This document shows positions 9,592-19,189 of a stretch of 64,000 nt of DNA, one piece after another (positions within the stretch are counted from its first letter, which is position 1; every line of letters begins with the position of its first letter). The translations under genes were made by a program, and so were the position numbers. Under the pieces are notes generated by a model. The model made no database searches and had not been told where the DNA came from. It saw nothing but the letters and a program-made list of their open reading frames with translations. The DNA comes from Ktedonobacteria bacterium (GTDB lineage: Bacteria; Chloroflexota; Ktedonobacteria; Ktedonobacterales; JACDGC01), in NCBI GenBank assembly GCA_027459785.1, contig DAIDGU010000037.1, forward strand, positions 18,004 through 82,003, written 5' to 3'.

Positions 9592-10233
9592 ATGTCAGCT
9601 ATGCAGCCTGATGGTTATCTCGCGTTGCCCCCGACCGGCACCGGCAAGGGGGTGTTGGTTCTCCATGCCTGGTGGGGATTGAACGCTACCATCAAGGCGT
9701 TCTGTGAGCGCCTGGCCACGGCGGGGTACGTCGCCTTCGCCCCTGACCTCTATCATGGTCAGGTCGCCAGCACCATCGCAGAAGCCGAAACCCTGCGCGA
9801 CGCCCTGGATGGCAATGGCAAGCAGACCAGGGACGACCTGGCCGCGGCGCTAACGTTGCTCAAAGAACGCGCAGACGCTGCCACTGTTGCAGTGATCGGC
9901 TTCTCGCTGGGCGCGAGCTATGCGCTGGATCTGTCGGTCGCGGACCCCGCAACCATCCGCGCGGTGGTCATCTTTTACGGGACTTGTCCTGGGGACTATA
10001 GCCGCGCGCAAGCCAGCTATCTCGGTCACTTCGCAGAGGCGGATGAGTTTGAGCCAGCCGCCGCAGTCAACCAGTTAGAAGAGTCGCTCTTACAAGCGGG
10101 CCGCCCCGTGGCGTTCTATACGTACAGCGGCACGGGCCACTGGTTCTGCGAGCCTGATCGCGTCGAGGCATATAACCAAGAGGCAGCCGAACTGGCATGG
10201 GAGCGAACGCTCGCCTTCCTCCAACAAAGCTGA
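9592..10233 (+). CDS. Dienelactone hydrolase family protein
   Basis: GVLVLHAWWGLNATIKAFCERLATAGYVAFAPDLYHG..AVIGFSLGASYALDLS..YSGTGHWFCEPDR. Confidence 0.88.
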   Translation: MSAMQPDGYLALPPTGTGKGVLVLHAWWGLNATIKAFCERLATAGYVAFAPDLYHGQVASTIAEAETLRDALDGNGKQTRDDLAAALTLLKERADAATVAVIGFSLGASYALDLSVADPATIRAVVIFYGTCPGDYSRAQASYLGHFAEADEFEPAAAVNQLEESLLQAGRPVAFYTYSGTGHWFCEPDRVEAYNQEAAELAWERTLAFLQQS

Positions 10234-10297
10234 CAGCCGCCAAGAATAGTACGATGAATAACGCTCTAGGGGCTGCCCCTGATCACCTACTTTATTA

Positions 10298-11521
10298 TTA
10301 AAGCGCATCGTTCAGCAGGATGATCGGGATGATCGCGCCGGCGTCGTAGTGCGTGCGGTCTTCGTGGGCGACGATCAGGCAGTTGCCGTGGGCGAGGGGG
10401 GCGAGTTGGGTGGGGAGTTGGCCGGCACTGGGGCGCGCGACCAGGCGTGCGCCTTCCAGAGTGGCGGCGCCGCGTAGGAAGTTGCGCCGCCCGCTGCCAT
10501 TGCGGATCGCCACGCCACAGACGGCCTCATGCAGCGCCGGTTGGGGGTCGCGCCCGTGCAGCGCCAGCAAAACAGCGCGGGCGAAGAGGGTCGCGCCGAC
10601 GAAGGCGGCGACGGGATTGCCCGCCAACCCCAGCAGCGGCACACCGCTGACATGGCCGAAGGCCAGCGGCTTGCCGGGCCGCATGCGTACCTGCCAGAAA
10701 TCCAGCGCGCCCGCCGATTGTAAGATGTCTTTCACCAGATCGAAGTCGCCCTGCGCGACGCCGCCGCTGGTGAGGATGAGGTCGGGCTGGGTGGCCAGCG
10801 CCTGGGCCAGCGCCGCCTGGTGTGCCGCCGCCTCGTCGCGCGCCGTGGCGATGCAACAGAGTTTGCCGCCGTACTGGCGCACCAGCGCCGCCAGCATCGT
10901 GCTGTTGCTGTCATAGATGCCGCCTGCCGGCAACGGCGCACCGGGGGCCGTGATCTCGTCGCCGGTGGCGATGATGGCGACACGCGGGCGACGCACGCAG
11001 GGGACGGTGGCACGGCCCAGCGCGGCCAGCAAGCCCAGCGCCGCCGGTCTCAGCACCGTGCCGGCGCGCAGCGCCACCTGGCCCGCCACGATGTCTTCGC
11101 CCGGCTGGCGGATGTTGCCGCCCAGCGCGACGGGGACCAGGATGTCAATCGCGGCGGCAGCGGGAGTCGTGGTGTCCTCGAACTTGACCACGGCGTCCGC
11201 GCCCGGCGGGATCGGCGCACCGGTCATGATGCGCATGGCATGGCCATGTGTCACGCTGCCCGTTGGCGTGTGGCCCGCCGCGATGCGTTCCACCACCGTC
11301 AGGCGCACGGGGGCATCGACGGTGGCGGCGATGATATCGGCGGCGACCACGGCGTACCCATCCATCGCGGAATTAGCGAAGGGCGGCAGATCGATGGTGC
11401 TGGTGACATCCTCCGCCAGCACGCGCCCGGCGGCCTCCGGCAGCGCCACCGGCACAGCCGGCAGCGGTGTGATGCCCGCTGTCACGCGCGCCAGCGCGTC
11501 TTCCACGGTGATGTTCCACAT
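10298..11521 (-). CDS. moeA: Molybdopterin molybdenumtransferase
   Basis: DLPPFANSAMDGYAV; RIMTGAPIPPGADAVVKFEDT; IATGDEI; TSGGVAQGDFDLVKDIL; RPGKPLAFG; GLAGNPVAAFV. Confidence 0.95.
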   Translation of the reverse strand: MWNITVEDALARVTAGITPLPAVPVALPEAAGRVLAEDVTSTIDLPPFANSAMDGYAVVAADIIAATVDAPVRLTVVERIAAGHTPTGSVTHGHAMRIMTGAPIPPGADAVVKFEDTTTPAAAAIDILVPVALGGNIRQPGEDIVAGQVALRAGTVLRPAALGLLAALGRATVPCVRRPRVAIIATGDEITAPGAPLPAGGIYDSNSTMLAALVRQYGGKLCCIATARDEAAAHQAALAQALATQPDLILTSGGVAQGDFDLVKDILQSAGALDFWQVRMRPGKPLAFGHVSGVPLLGLAGNPVAAFVGATLFARAVLLALHGRDPQPALHEAVCGVAIRNGSGRRNFLRGAATLEGARLVARPSAGQLPTQLAPLAHGNCLIVAHEDRTHYDAGAIIPIILLNDAL

Positions 11522-11575
11522 GCGGGCTGCTCCTCATGCGCTAGTGGTAAAGGGGACGGGGGCGCGATGAAGGGC

Positions 11576-11648
11576 GCCCATACGAAGACCGCCCATACAA
11601 AGTTCGTTTGCATGCGCGCCCATACAAAGACCGTTTGCATGCGAATGT
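11576..11648. repeat. Short degenerate tandem repeat GCCCATACAAAG[ACC/TTC]GTTTGCATGCG upstream of moeA
   Basis: GCCCATACGAAGACC / GCCCATACAAAGTTCGTTTGCATGCGC / GCCCATACAAAGACCGTTTGCATGCG, unit starts at 11576, 11591, 11618. Confidence 0.7.
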
Positions 11649-11772
11649 ATTGCCCTTCGATCATGATAACACGAATTGGCCGGCATTCCGCTATGCGCCA
11701 GCGCGTTCCACCGGCAGCTCGATGGCCAGCGCGTCCAGCGGCGTGTCGTCTGTCCAAACCATATGATCGAAC

Positions 11773-12714
11773 TCACGGGTGTTCCTGTGCTACCAGATAC
11801 ATATAAATCTGTTTGATGATCGCGGCTTTTTGCGTCTCGGACAAACCCAGGAAGCCGTGGCCACCGACATAGCTGATGTATTGCACCGGCACGTGATCGT
11901 GTTGTAACATGGCCTGCAACATCAGCGATTCCTGCGGCGGCACCAGTGTATCTTGTGTTCCCTGGATGATGAGCATCGGCGGACTGTGGGCCGAGACCAG
12001 GAAGTAGGGCGAGGCATCGCGGTACAGCGCCGGTGCGGCCAGATATGTCGCGCCGATGAGGTTCTTCAAAATCGCCGCCTGGAAGGGATCCGCCGGGCCG
12101 ACGAGATCGACGGGGCCATAGGCATCCACCACGCAGGTGGTATTCGGCGCTTGAGCAGTCAATAGGCCGGCCTCGTCGCCAGGGTGGATGGTCGTGAGTA
12201 CGCCCAGGAAGACGGCCAGGTGTGCGCCGGCGGAATCCCCCCATGAGCAGAGGCGCTGGGTATCGAGCTGATATTGCCCCGCGTGGGCGCGCAGCCAGCG
12301 CACCGCCAACTGAGCGTCCACCAACTGATCCGGCCAGGCTTTGGCCGGGGCGAGGCGATAATTGATCGTCGCCGCGACGAAGCCGCGCGAGGCCAGGAAG
12401 GCGCAGGCGTCGTCATATTGCTGTTTGTCACCCTGCGCCCAGCCGCCGCCGTGGATCATGATGATGCCGGGGCGTGGCCCCTGCGCGCCAACGGGCGCGC
12501 AGATATCCAGCACCTCCGCCGCCAGCGGACCATAGGCGACGTTCTGCTGCGTGGCCACACGATATAACGCGCCAGGGACGAGCGTGGGCGTGGAGGGCGG
12601 CGTGGCGCTCGCCGCTGACCGCGTGGCACCGTTGCCACAGGCGGCCACCAGTAAGGCGACGATACCAAAGATGCCATATACCCACGGATGCCATGCGCGT
12701 TGCCGCATAATCAC
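11773..12714 (-). CDS. Alpha/beta hydrolase (esterase), probable lipoprotein
   Basis: Lipobox-like LLVAACGN; HGGGWAQGDK; SWGDSAGAHLAVFLG. Confidence 0.88.
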   Translation of the reverse strand: MIMRQRAWHPWVYGIFGIVALLVAACGNGATRSAASATPPSTPTLVPGALYRVATQQNVAYGPLAAEVLDICAPVGAQGPRPGIIMIHGGGWAQGDKQQYDDACAFLASRGFVAATINYRLAPAKAWPDQLVDAQLAVRWLRAHAGQYQLDTQRLCSWGDSAGAHLAVFLGVLTTIHPGDEAGLLTAQAPNTTCVVDAYGPVDLVGPADPFQAAILKNLIGATYLAAPALYRDASPYFLVSAHSPPMLIIQGTQDTLVPPQESLMLQAMLQHDHVPVQYISYVGGHGFLGLSETQKAAIIKQIYMYLVAQEHP

Positions 12715-12729
12715 TGATCGCCTCGTTCT

Positions 12730-13113
12730 TTAGGGTCCCTGTGCCGTAGGGGCTGCTTTAATGATTAAAACATACAGGACGTAGAGCGTGCCAGTTTTGG
12801 CGCGCACCGCATGCACCAGCACGATGTCGCCCACGCGGAGGTTCGCTGGATGCACATTCTGTTTATGGTAGCGCACCTGTGTATGCTTGATGAGGACCAT
12901 CTTCACCGTGCGCCTGCTGCGCGTAAAGAGCGTGATCGTGGTGCCGTTGATCGCGGTGATGCGCCCGACGAAGAGCCGCCGGTTAGCTTGCTGACCGAAG
13001 TGCGCGTGCCAGTTCGCGCCTGCGGCCACGCCGCCGACGCCCAGCATCAGGCCCAGCACGCCCAGGGCAAGCTTTGCACCGAATCCGCTTTTCAAAACGA
13101 TCACGCCCGCCAA
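12730..13113 (-). CDS. Hypothetical membrane-anchored protein, DUF5666-like beta domain
   Basis: N-terminal hydrophobic segment; FVGRITAINGTTITLFTRSRRTVKMVLIKHTQVRYHKQ..LRVGDIVLVHAVR. Confidence 0.55.
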   Translation of the reverse strand: MAGVIVLKSGFGAKLALGVLGLMLGVGGVAAGANWHAHFGQQANRRLFVGRITAINGTTITLFTRSRRTVKMVLIKHTQVRYHKQNVHPANLRVGDIVLVHAVRAKTGTLYVLYVLIIKAAPTAQGP

Positions 13114-13140
13114 CCATCCTCTGTTCTATATGATGCTATC

Positions 13141-13629
13141 TCATCTGCGCTCGCGCGTCTGATCGATGCTCGCTGATGAACCAAACCAGAAGAGCGCCAA
13201 CGCCAGCAACGTGACGATCAAGTCAAACCAGGGCAATTCCACCAGCAAGGGCGCGAGGTAATCGCCTGGCGCACTGATGAAGCTGCCGAAATCGCCGAAG
13301 ATCTGGCCGATAACGCTGAGCGCCCCCGAATCATCCAACAGCAAGCCCAGCCGCACGCTCATGATCGCCAGCACCAGGCCCGCCGCCACGGTGATACCCC
13401 GCCACGGCAAGGTCCGTGCCGCCGGTGCGCCGGGGGCCGGTGCGCGCGCAGGGGCCGGCTGGGCGCGTGGCACCTCGGCGGGCAGCGCCCGCATGATCCG
13501 CGCCGTCAGGTCCGGCGGCGGAGCAACGGCGTGCAAACGCGCGAAGAGGCGATCAACATCATCACGCGGTTCCGGTGTGTTCGGGTGCATCTGCCGTTCT
13601 CCTTTCTGGGGGTTGCCCTTCGCTGGCAC
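13141..13629 (-). CDS. Small transmembrane protein downstream of ECF sigma gene, putative anti-sigma factor
   Basis: Cytosolic N-terminus RDDVDRLFARLHAVAPPPDLTARIMRALP plus hydrophobic segments; co-directional with the sigma gene. Confidence 0.55.
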   Translation of the reverse strand: MPAKGNPQKGERQMHPNTPEPRDDVDRLFARLHAVAPPPDLTARIMRALPAEVPRAQPAPARAPAPGAPAARTLPWRGITVAAGLVLAIMSVRLGLLLDDSGALSVIGQIFGDFGSFISAPGDYLAPLLVELPWFDLIVTLLALALFWFGSSASIDQTRERR

Positions 13630-13692
13630 TGTGGACCTGTTCTCTTTTCATCACGTTCCACCAGGGCATGGCGTTTCGCTTTTTTCCTTGTG

Positions 13693-14331
13693 TCATACCG
13701 CCTGGGTGATACCCCTGGTGCGCAAAAATGCCCGCAGCAACGGCTTGGCGCGGTGGAACTGCGTCTTGGCTGTCGCTTCAGGTATCCCCAGCACTTGCCC
13801 GATCTCAGCGAAGCTGAGGTCCGCCGAGTAACGCAACGCTACCACCTCGCGGTATTTTGGGGGCAGCGACGCGATGGCCTCCGCGAGGATCTGTTGCAGA
13901 TCGTCACGTTCGGCCAGGTCATCCGGCAGGGGCGCAGGGTCGGCATAATGGTCCAGCGGCGAGGTGCCATCCTCGTCACCATCAGGGGCGAGCTGCGAAA
14001 ACGCCGTGGTGCGCTGGCGGCGCAATTCGTCCAGGCAGCGGTGGCGCGCCACGCGGAAGAGCCACGGCTTCAGCCCCTCATCCGCATGCAGTTCCTGCAC
14101 GTGGGTGAAAAACTGGATGAAGGCGTGCTGGCAAATATCCGTCGCCGCGTCGCTATCGCCCAAAAAACGCAAGGCAAAGTTGAAGAGCGGGCGCTGATAG
14201 CGCTCGATCACGTATTCGATGGCGCTGCGGTCGCCCCGCTGAATCCGCACCAACAATTGCTGATCGCTCTGATCCGCCACGCCCTGCTCCCTTGCACCTG
14301 ATCGCTGAACTCTGCTTCCACGATAGCGCAA
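13693..14331 (-). CDS. RNA polymerase sigma factor, sigma-70/ECF type
   Basis: YQRPLFNFALRFLGDSDAATDICQHAFIQFF..KPWLFRVARHRCLDELRR..LPPKYREVVALRYSADLSFAEIGQVLGIPEATAKTQFHRAK. Confidence 0.93.
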   Translation of the reverse strand: MRYRGSRVQRSGAREQGVADQSDQQLLVRIQRGDRSAIEYVIERYQRPLFNFALRFLGDSDAATDICQHAFIQFFTHVQELHADEGLKPWLFRVARHRCLDELRRQRTTAFSQLAPDGDEDGTSPLDHYADPAPLPDDLAERDDLQQILAEAIASLPPKYREVVALRYSADLSFAEIGQVLGIPEATAKTQFHRAKPLLRAFLRTRGITQAV

Positions 14332-14489
14332 CCGGAGCCGGAACGCAAGATGCTATCGTCACAAAGTGGGGGTGGTCGGATGAACTCATGCGCACCTTCA
14401 CCTGCTGGCACCCAAATCCTTTACCTCCATGAGCTTTCCATGGTAGAATTTGTCAAAAGGTACTTCATTGCTTTTTCAAGGGTGATCTT

Positions 14490-14876
14490 ATGGCGCTAGA
14501 CCTCCCGACAGTCCTCGTCGTTGAGGATGATGAAGATACGCTGGATGCGCTTCACCTCTTTCTCGAAGAAGAGGGTGGCTATGCCGTTATGGACGCCAAA
14601 ACCGGACCGCAAGCGATCCAGGCGCTGACCTCGGCCCCCGTCCCCATGCTCGTCCTGCTGGATCATCACCTGCCGGGCTTGCAAGAACCCCTCATCAATT
14701 TCATTGCCCGCACGCCGCTTTTGCTCAATCGGCATGCCTATGTGCTGGTGAGCGCCTCCAAAGACGTGCTTAAGTATGCCGACCGCTGGCCTGTCATCGA
14801 AAAACCTTTTTCTCTGGATACGCTAAGCACTGTCCTCCAGACCACCTGGACCACTTTTCAACAACGCGACGCATAA
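14490..14876 (+). CDS. Response regulator receiver-domain protein
   Basis: TVLVVEDDEDTLDALHLFLEEEGGYAV..VLLDHHLPG..EKPFSLDTL. Confidence 0.85.
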   Translation: MALDLPTVLVVEDDEDTLDALHLFLEEEGGYAVMDAKTGPQAIQALTSAPVPMLVLLDHHLPGLQEPLINFIARTPLLLNRHAYVLVSASKDVLKYADRWPVIEKPFSLDTLSTVLQTTWTTFQQRDA

Positions 14877-14909
14877 AAACAAGGCCATTGCTTATACGAA
14901 ACAATGGCC
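14872..14909 (-). terminator. Rho-independent terminator-like hairpin downstream of tRNA-Arg
   Basis: Perfect 8-bp inverted repeat GGCCATTG/CAATGGCC (14883-14890 / 14902-14909) followed on the minus strand by TTGTTTTTATG. Confidence 0.7.
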
Positions 14910-14917
14910 ATTTGGGT

Positions 14918-14993
14918 TGGTGCTGCCAGAGGGATTCGAACCCACGACATTCGGTTCCGAAGACCGACGCTCTATCCACTGAGCTATGGCAGC
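14918..14993 (-). tRNA. tRNA-Arg (anticodon TCG), CCA encoded
   Basis: GCTGCCATAGCTCAGTGGATAGAGCGTCGGTCTTCGGAACCGAATGTCGTGGGTTCGAATCCCTCTGGCAGCACCA; acceptor, D and anticodon stems pair. Confidence 0.95.
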
Positions 14994-15030
14994 AAAGCTA
15001 TGCTCAGTATGCGATGCGGGGCAGGCGATG

Positions 15031-18000
15031 TCAAGCACTGATGGCCGAGGGGAAGGCGATGATCGGCGCGGGCAACGTCGCCTGGGGATCGCTTTCCACG
15101 GCGGACTCGCCGGCTTCTTTGCGCACCCAGATGACGGCGTCCAGCCCTTCCTCGAAGGTGTCGTCGTGGCTGATGACCACGAGTTGATCGAAGCCACTGA
15201 CGCGACGAATCTGGCTGGCGAGATTGGTGCGGCGGGCGTCATCCATGTTTTGCGTCGGCTCGTCGAAAAAGGCGATGGTGGCGCGGGTGAGCGTTTTCAG
15301 CAGCGCCAGGCGCACGGCCAGCGCCGCGCTCATCTGCTCGCCGCCGCTGAGTTGCGCGAAGTGGCGCTCATAGGCTCCCGCGCGCAACACGATATCATAA
15401 TCGTCCTGCCAGGTCAGCGTCGCCGTGCGGTCGCCCATCACCTCGCCGAAGATGCGGTTCGCCTGGGCGGAGATCTCGCGCAGCAGGGCGTGCATCACGC
15501 TGGGGCCGGCCTCTTTGATCGTGTCGCGGCAATAGGCCAGCAAGCTCTGCGTCGCCTCGGTCGTGGCGCGTTCCGCCTGGACGGCGGCGAGGTCGCGCAA
15601 GCGTTCCTCGGCCTCGGCCAATTGCGCATCGAGCAGGTTGGCGCGCTGGCGCGTCGCCTGCAACCGTTCGCGCAGCGCGGCGAGTTCGCCGTTCATCTCC
15701 TGCAAGCGCGTCACCAGCGCGGCCAGCGCGGCGGCGTCGAAGAGCGCGGCGACGGCCTCGTATGCCTGGCGGGCGGCGCTGTGCGCGCCCTCAGCGGCGT
15801 CGGCCTGGGCCTGCGCCTGGGCGGCGCGCTCCTGCGCAGCCGGCAGCCGGCGGGCGGTGGCATCGTGGCGCAGATAGTCGTCGTGCGCGGTCGCGGTCGC
15901 CGCCAATTCGGCTTGCAGCGCGACGATGCGTTCCGTCAGGCCGGCATAGGGCGCGAGGCGCGCTTCGAGCGCGGCGTGCTGGGCCTCGGCGGCGGCGTGC
16001 GCGGTGGTATAGGCCGCCAGTTCCGCCTGGATGCCCCCCATCTGCGCGGCCCGCGCCTCGCACTGCGCGGCGTGCCGGCGCGGATCGCCCAGGGCGCGCA
16101 ACTCAGCGGCGTAGTCATCGCTGCCACGGGCGCGCTCGGTCGCCTCGGTGATCGTGGCCGCGTTCTGTGCCTGGCGCGCGTTCAGCCGGGCGAGGCGCTC
16201 TTCGGCGTGGGTCAACTGGCTGCGCAGGGTTGGCAGCTTGGCACAGGCACGGTCGGCCTCCGCGCTCGCCTGCACCTGGCGCTCCGCTTCTGCCAGCGCG
16301 GCGGCATGCTGAGCGGGATCATACGTCATGGCAGTGAGGGCGGCGATCTCCGCTTCCAGCCGTTCCAGTTCGGCGCGCTGGTCGGCGTGGTCAGCGTGGG
16401 CCTTCGCCGCCGCCGCTTCGTATTCGGGCAAGCGATCCACCTGCGCTTGCAACTCGCGCAGCTGCGCGAGGGCGGCGCTGGCTGTCGCGTGCCGCGCCTC
16501 CTGGTCGTGGAGCGTTTCCATCTGCTCCAGGATCTGCGCGCTGAAATAATCCGCCAGGCTGGTGATGCCGCGCTGTGCCATATTCTGACATGGCTCTTTT
16601 AAGAATGGACACATGCCGCCCTTCGCGGCGTGCAACGACCGTTCGGCTTGTGCGATGGCCGCCTGGGTGGTGGCGAGATGCGCGGCCAGGTCGGCGACTT
16701 CGCGTTCGCGGGCGGGGCGGTCGGCGACGGACGCGACCAAAGCCTGGGTGGCGGCAAGCTGCGTTGCCACGGTTTGCCGTGCGGCGGCGGCGGTCGTCAG
16801 GCGCTGTTGCTGGCGGGCGCGCTGCGCGTCCAGTGCTTGGCGGCGCTGCTGGCGTTCGCCTTGCGCGGCCTGCTCCTGCTTAAGGCGGTCCAGCACGGCG
16901 CGGCGCGCGTCGCGCTCAGCGGCCAGCGGTTCCAGCGCCACCAACTGCGCGATCTGTTCCTGCGCGCGGGCGGCATCTTGGCGGGCGGCGTCCAGGTCGG
17001 CAGCGATCTGCTGAGCATCTTTGCGTGCCTGGGCTAATGCCTGTTGGCCCAACTGGGCATCTTTGAGGCGTTCTTCTAGTTCGCTCTGGCGCTGCACCAG
17101 CGGGGCCAGCCGGTCACGCTCCTGCGCGGCGGCCTGGGCTTCGGCCAGCCGCTGTGTGGCGGCGGCGATGGCGGCGGCTTTTTCGTCGCGGGTCTGTTGG
17201 GCGCGGGCGCGGTCAACACGCAGGGCGGCGGCGATGCGCTCGTCGGCCTGGGCCTGGGCCAGCGCGTCTTGCGCGGCGCGGTGGCGCGCGAAGTCCGCCT
17301 GGGTGTGCTGGCAGATCGCTTGTGCCTCGCTGGCGCGGGCGACCTCCGCTTGTGCGGCCTGCCACTGGCTGAGGGCCACCTGCCACACGCCGTGGGCGCG
17401 CTCACGCTCGTTATCGCGCTGGGCCACCTCGTCGCGCCGGGTCTGGGCGGCGTCGCGTTGCGCCTCTACAGTGGTGCGCGACTCCACCAACTGCGCCAGC
17501 GCCTCGCCCAGTTGCACGGCGGCGGCGGCGAGGTCCGCGCGCTCCGCGCGCCAGGCTGGCACATCTGCCGTCTGTGCTGTGAGGCGCGCGATAGTCTGGT
17601 CGTGTCCGGCGAGTTGATCTTTCAGGTAACTGGCCGTCTCGCGCAGGGCCGTGGCGGCGGCGGCATATTCTTCCACCTGCAAGAGCGCGTCGAATTTCTT
17701 ACGCCGCACCGCGCCGGTTTGCAGGAAGTCGGCTGTGAAGGTGCCTTGCTGCACGGCGATGGCGTTGTCGAACAGATCCGCCAGGGGCAGCGTCGTCTGC
17801 ACGCCCAGGTGCAGCCGTAAGAAGTCCAGCGTGTCTTCCTTGCCCTCCGCCACCTTGCCCTGCAATTCGGGATCGACGACGAACCACGCGCCGGATCCAC
17901 TGGTAGCGCACCGGCGCTCAACCTCGTAGACGCGCTCATCCGCCGCCGAAACGAAGGTCACGACGACCTTGCCCAGCTTTTCGCCCTCGCGCACGAAGCG

Positions 18001-18171
18001 TGCCGCCGGCGAATAGGGGAGGAAGTCGAACAGGGCGAACCCGATGGCCTCGACCAGCGTGGATTTGCCCGCGCCATTATGCCCGCGAATCGCGGTCGTC
18101 CCCTGGCCCAGGTGGATGACGGCGCGGCGGTAGCTCTTGATGTTTTCGAGCGCGACTTTGATGATCTGCAT
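15031..18171 (-). CDS. SMC/SbcC/Rad50-like ATPase with atypical zinc-hook-like CPFLKEPC
   Basis: IKSYRRAVIHLGQGTTAIRGHNGAGKSTLVEAIGFALF (Walker A); long coiled coil; central CPFLKEPC; LSGGEQMSAALAVRLALLKTL and AFFDEPTQNMD (signature, Walker B). Confidence 0.9.
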   Translation of the reverse strand: MQIIKVALENIKSYRRAVIHLGQGTTAIRGHNGAGKSTLVEAIGFALFDFLPYSPAARFVREGEKLGKVVVTFVSAADERVYEVERRCATSGSGAWFVVDPELQGKVAEGKEDTLDFLRLHLGVQTTLPLADLFDNAIAVQQGTFTADFLQTGAVRRKKFDALLQVEEYAAAATALRETASYLKDQLAGHDQTIARLTAQTADVPAWRAERADLAAAAVQLGEALAQLVESRTTVEAQRDAAQTRRDEVAQRDNERERAHGVWQVALSQWQAAQAEVARASEAQAICQHTQADFARHRAAQDALAQAQADERIAAALRVDRARAQQTRDEKAAAIAAATQRLAEAQAAAQERDRLAPLVQRQSELEERLKDAQLGQQALAQARKDAQQIAADLDAARQDAARAQEQIAQLVALEPLAAERDARRAVLDRLKQEQAAQGERQQRRQALDAQRARQQQRLTTAAAARQTVATQLAATQALVASVADRPAREREVADLAAHLATTQAAIAQAERSLHAAKGGMCPFLKEPCQNMAQRGITSLADYFSAQILEQMETLHDQEARHATASAALAQLRELQAQVDRLPEYEAAAAKAHADHADQRAELERLEAEIAALTAMTYDPAQHAAALAEAERQVQASAEADRACAKLPTLRSQLTHAEERLARLNARQAQNAATITEATERARGSDDYAAELRALGDPRRHAAQCEARAAQMGGIQAELAAYTTAHAAAEAQHAALEARLAPYAGLTERIVALQAELAATATAHDDYLRHDATARRLPAAQERAAQAQAQADAAEGAHSAARQAYEAVAALFDAAALAALVTRLQEMNGELAALRERLQATRQRANLLDAQLAEAEERLRDLAAVQAERATTEATQSLLAYCRDTIKEAGPSVMHALLREISAQANRIFGEVMGDRTATLTWQDDYDIVLRAGAYERHFAQLSGGEQMSAALAVRLALLKTLTRATIAFFDEPTQNMDDARRTNLASQIRRVSGFDQLVVISHDDTFEEGLDAVIWVRKEAGESAVESDPQATLPAPIIAFPSAISA

Positions 18172-18335
18172 ACAGTCCTCAGTATATCAGTCTGCACGAG
18201 AGATGCTGGAACGGCAGACCCATTTGGGGGATAGGAATGGGACGATGATATGATTTGGCACTGATCCCCGCCAGGATGATACACTGAGCATCAGAGAAGA
18301 GTTTTTTTACAGCAGCGCGAAAGAGGGTGTAGCCG

Positions 18336-19187
18336 ATGGCAGACATGACCTTGCAGGAACTGGTGCCGCAGGTGGCCGCCGTGTTGGGTGGCGTGTGTAA
18401 TCGGGGGATCATCAGCGACGGGGGCAGTGTGCTGGTGATCGATGCCGGCATCGGCGTGGGCGAGGCCCAGCCTTTGCGTGCCGCCGCCGAGGAGCGCGTC
18501 AAGCAGGGCTATCTATCGCTCTTCAACACCCACTCCCACGGCGATCATGTCTTTGGCAACAGTGTCTTCGCCGATTGCCCGATCATCGCGCAGGATGCCG
18601 TGCGGACGGTGCTGGCAGAAAAGGGCGAGGACCAATTGGCCGGCTGGCAACAGAACCCGCAGATGGCCGGGCTGATCGGCGCGGCGCGGCTCACGCTGCC
18701 AACCGTCACCTTCGCCGAGCGCATGACGTTGCACCTGGGCGACCTGGAAGTGCAACTCATCCGCGTGGGGCCGGCGCACAGCGAGGGCGACGCCGTCGCC
18801 TGGCTGCCAGGGCCGCGCGTGCTTTTCGCTGGTGATATCCTCTTCAACACCATCGTACCGGCTATGCCGCCGGGCGGTGATTCGGCAGGCTGGGTGCGGG
18901 CGCTGGAATATCTGGAAACACTGGGCGTGGCGCAGGTTGTGCCGGGGCATGGCCCCATCCAGCCGCCGACCGCCGTCGGCCAGTTGCGCAGTTGGATTAT
19001 CGCGCTACGCACCCGTGTCGCCGAATGCGTTGTCAGCGGCCTGGACCGTGACGCCACCATCGCCCGCGTCGGCCCCCAGATGCAGAACAACCTGCCGCGT
19101 GGCCGCGAGGAACGCTTGCCAAATGCTGTCGGCCAGGTCTTCGACGACATCAGCCGCGAACGCCGCACCGCGCAAAAGGACGGCTAG
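18336..19187 (+). CDS. MBL-fold metallo-hydrolase
   Basis: SLFNTHSHGDHVFGN; GPAHSEGDAVAWLPGPRVLFAGDILFN; VPGHGPI. Confidence 0.92.
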   Translation: MADMTLQELVPQVAAVLGGVCNRGIISDGGSVLVIDAGIGVGEAQPLRAAAEERVKQGYLSLFNTHSHGDHVFGNSVFADCPIIAQDAVRTVLAEKGEDQLAGWQQNPQMAGLIGAARLTLPTVTFAERMTLHLGDLEVQLIRVGPAHSEGDAVAWLPGPRVLFAGDILFNTIVPAMPPGGDSAGWVRALEYLETLGVAQVVPGHGPIQPPTAVGQLRSWIIALRTRVAECVVSGLDRDATIARVGPQMQNNLPRGREERLPNAVGQVFDDISRERRTAQKDG

Positions 19188-19189
19188 CC

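Noticed and set aside
11522-11650. Moco riboswitch upstream of moeA
   Set aside because: No recognisable conserved Moco RNA core; the region is dominated by a short tandem repeat.
10820-11806. 328-aa + strand ORF
   Set aside because: Antisense to moeA; composition artefact.
14986-16602. 538-aa + strand ORF
   Set aside because: Lies antisense to the clear SbcC/Rad50-like gene; Arg/Gln/Gly-rich composition typical of an opposite-strand artefact in GC-rich DNA.
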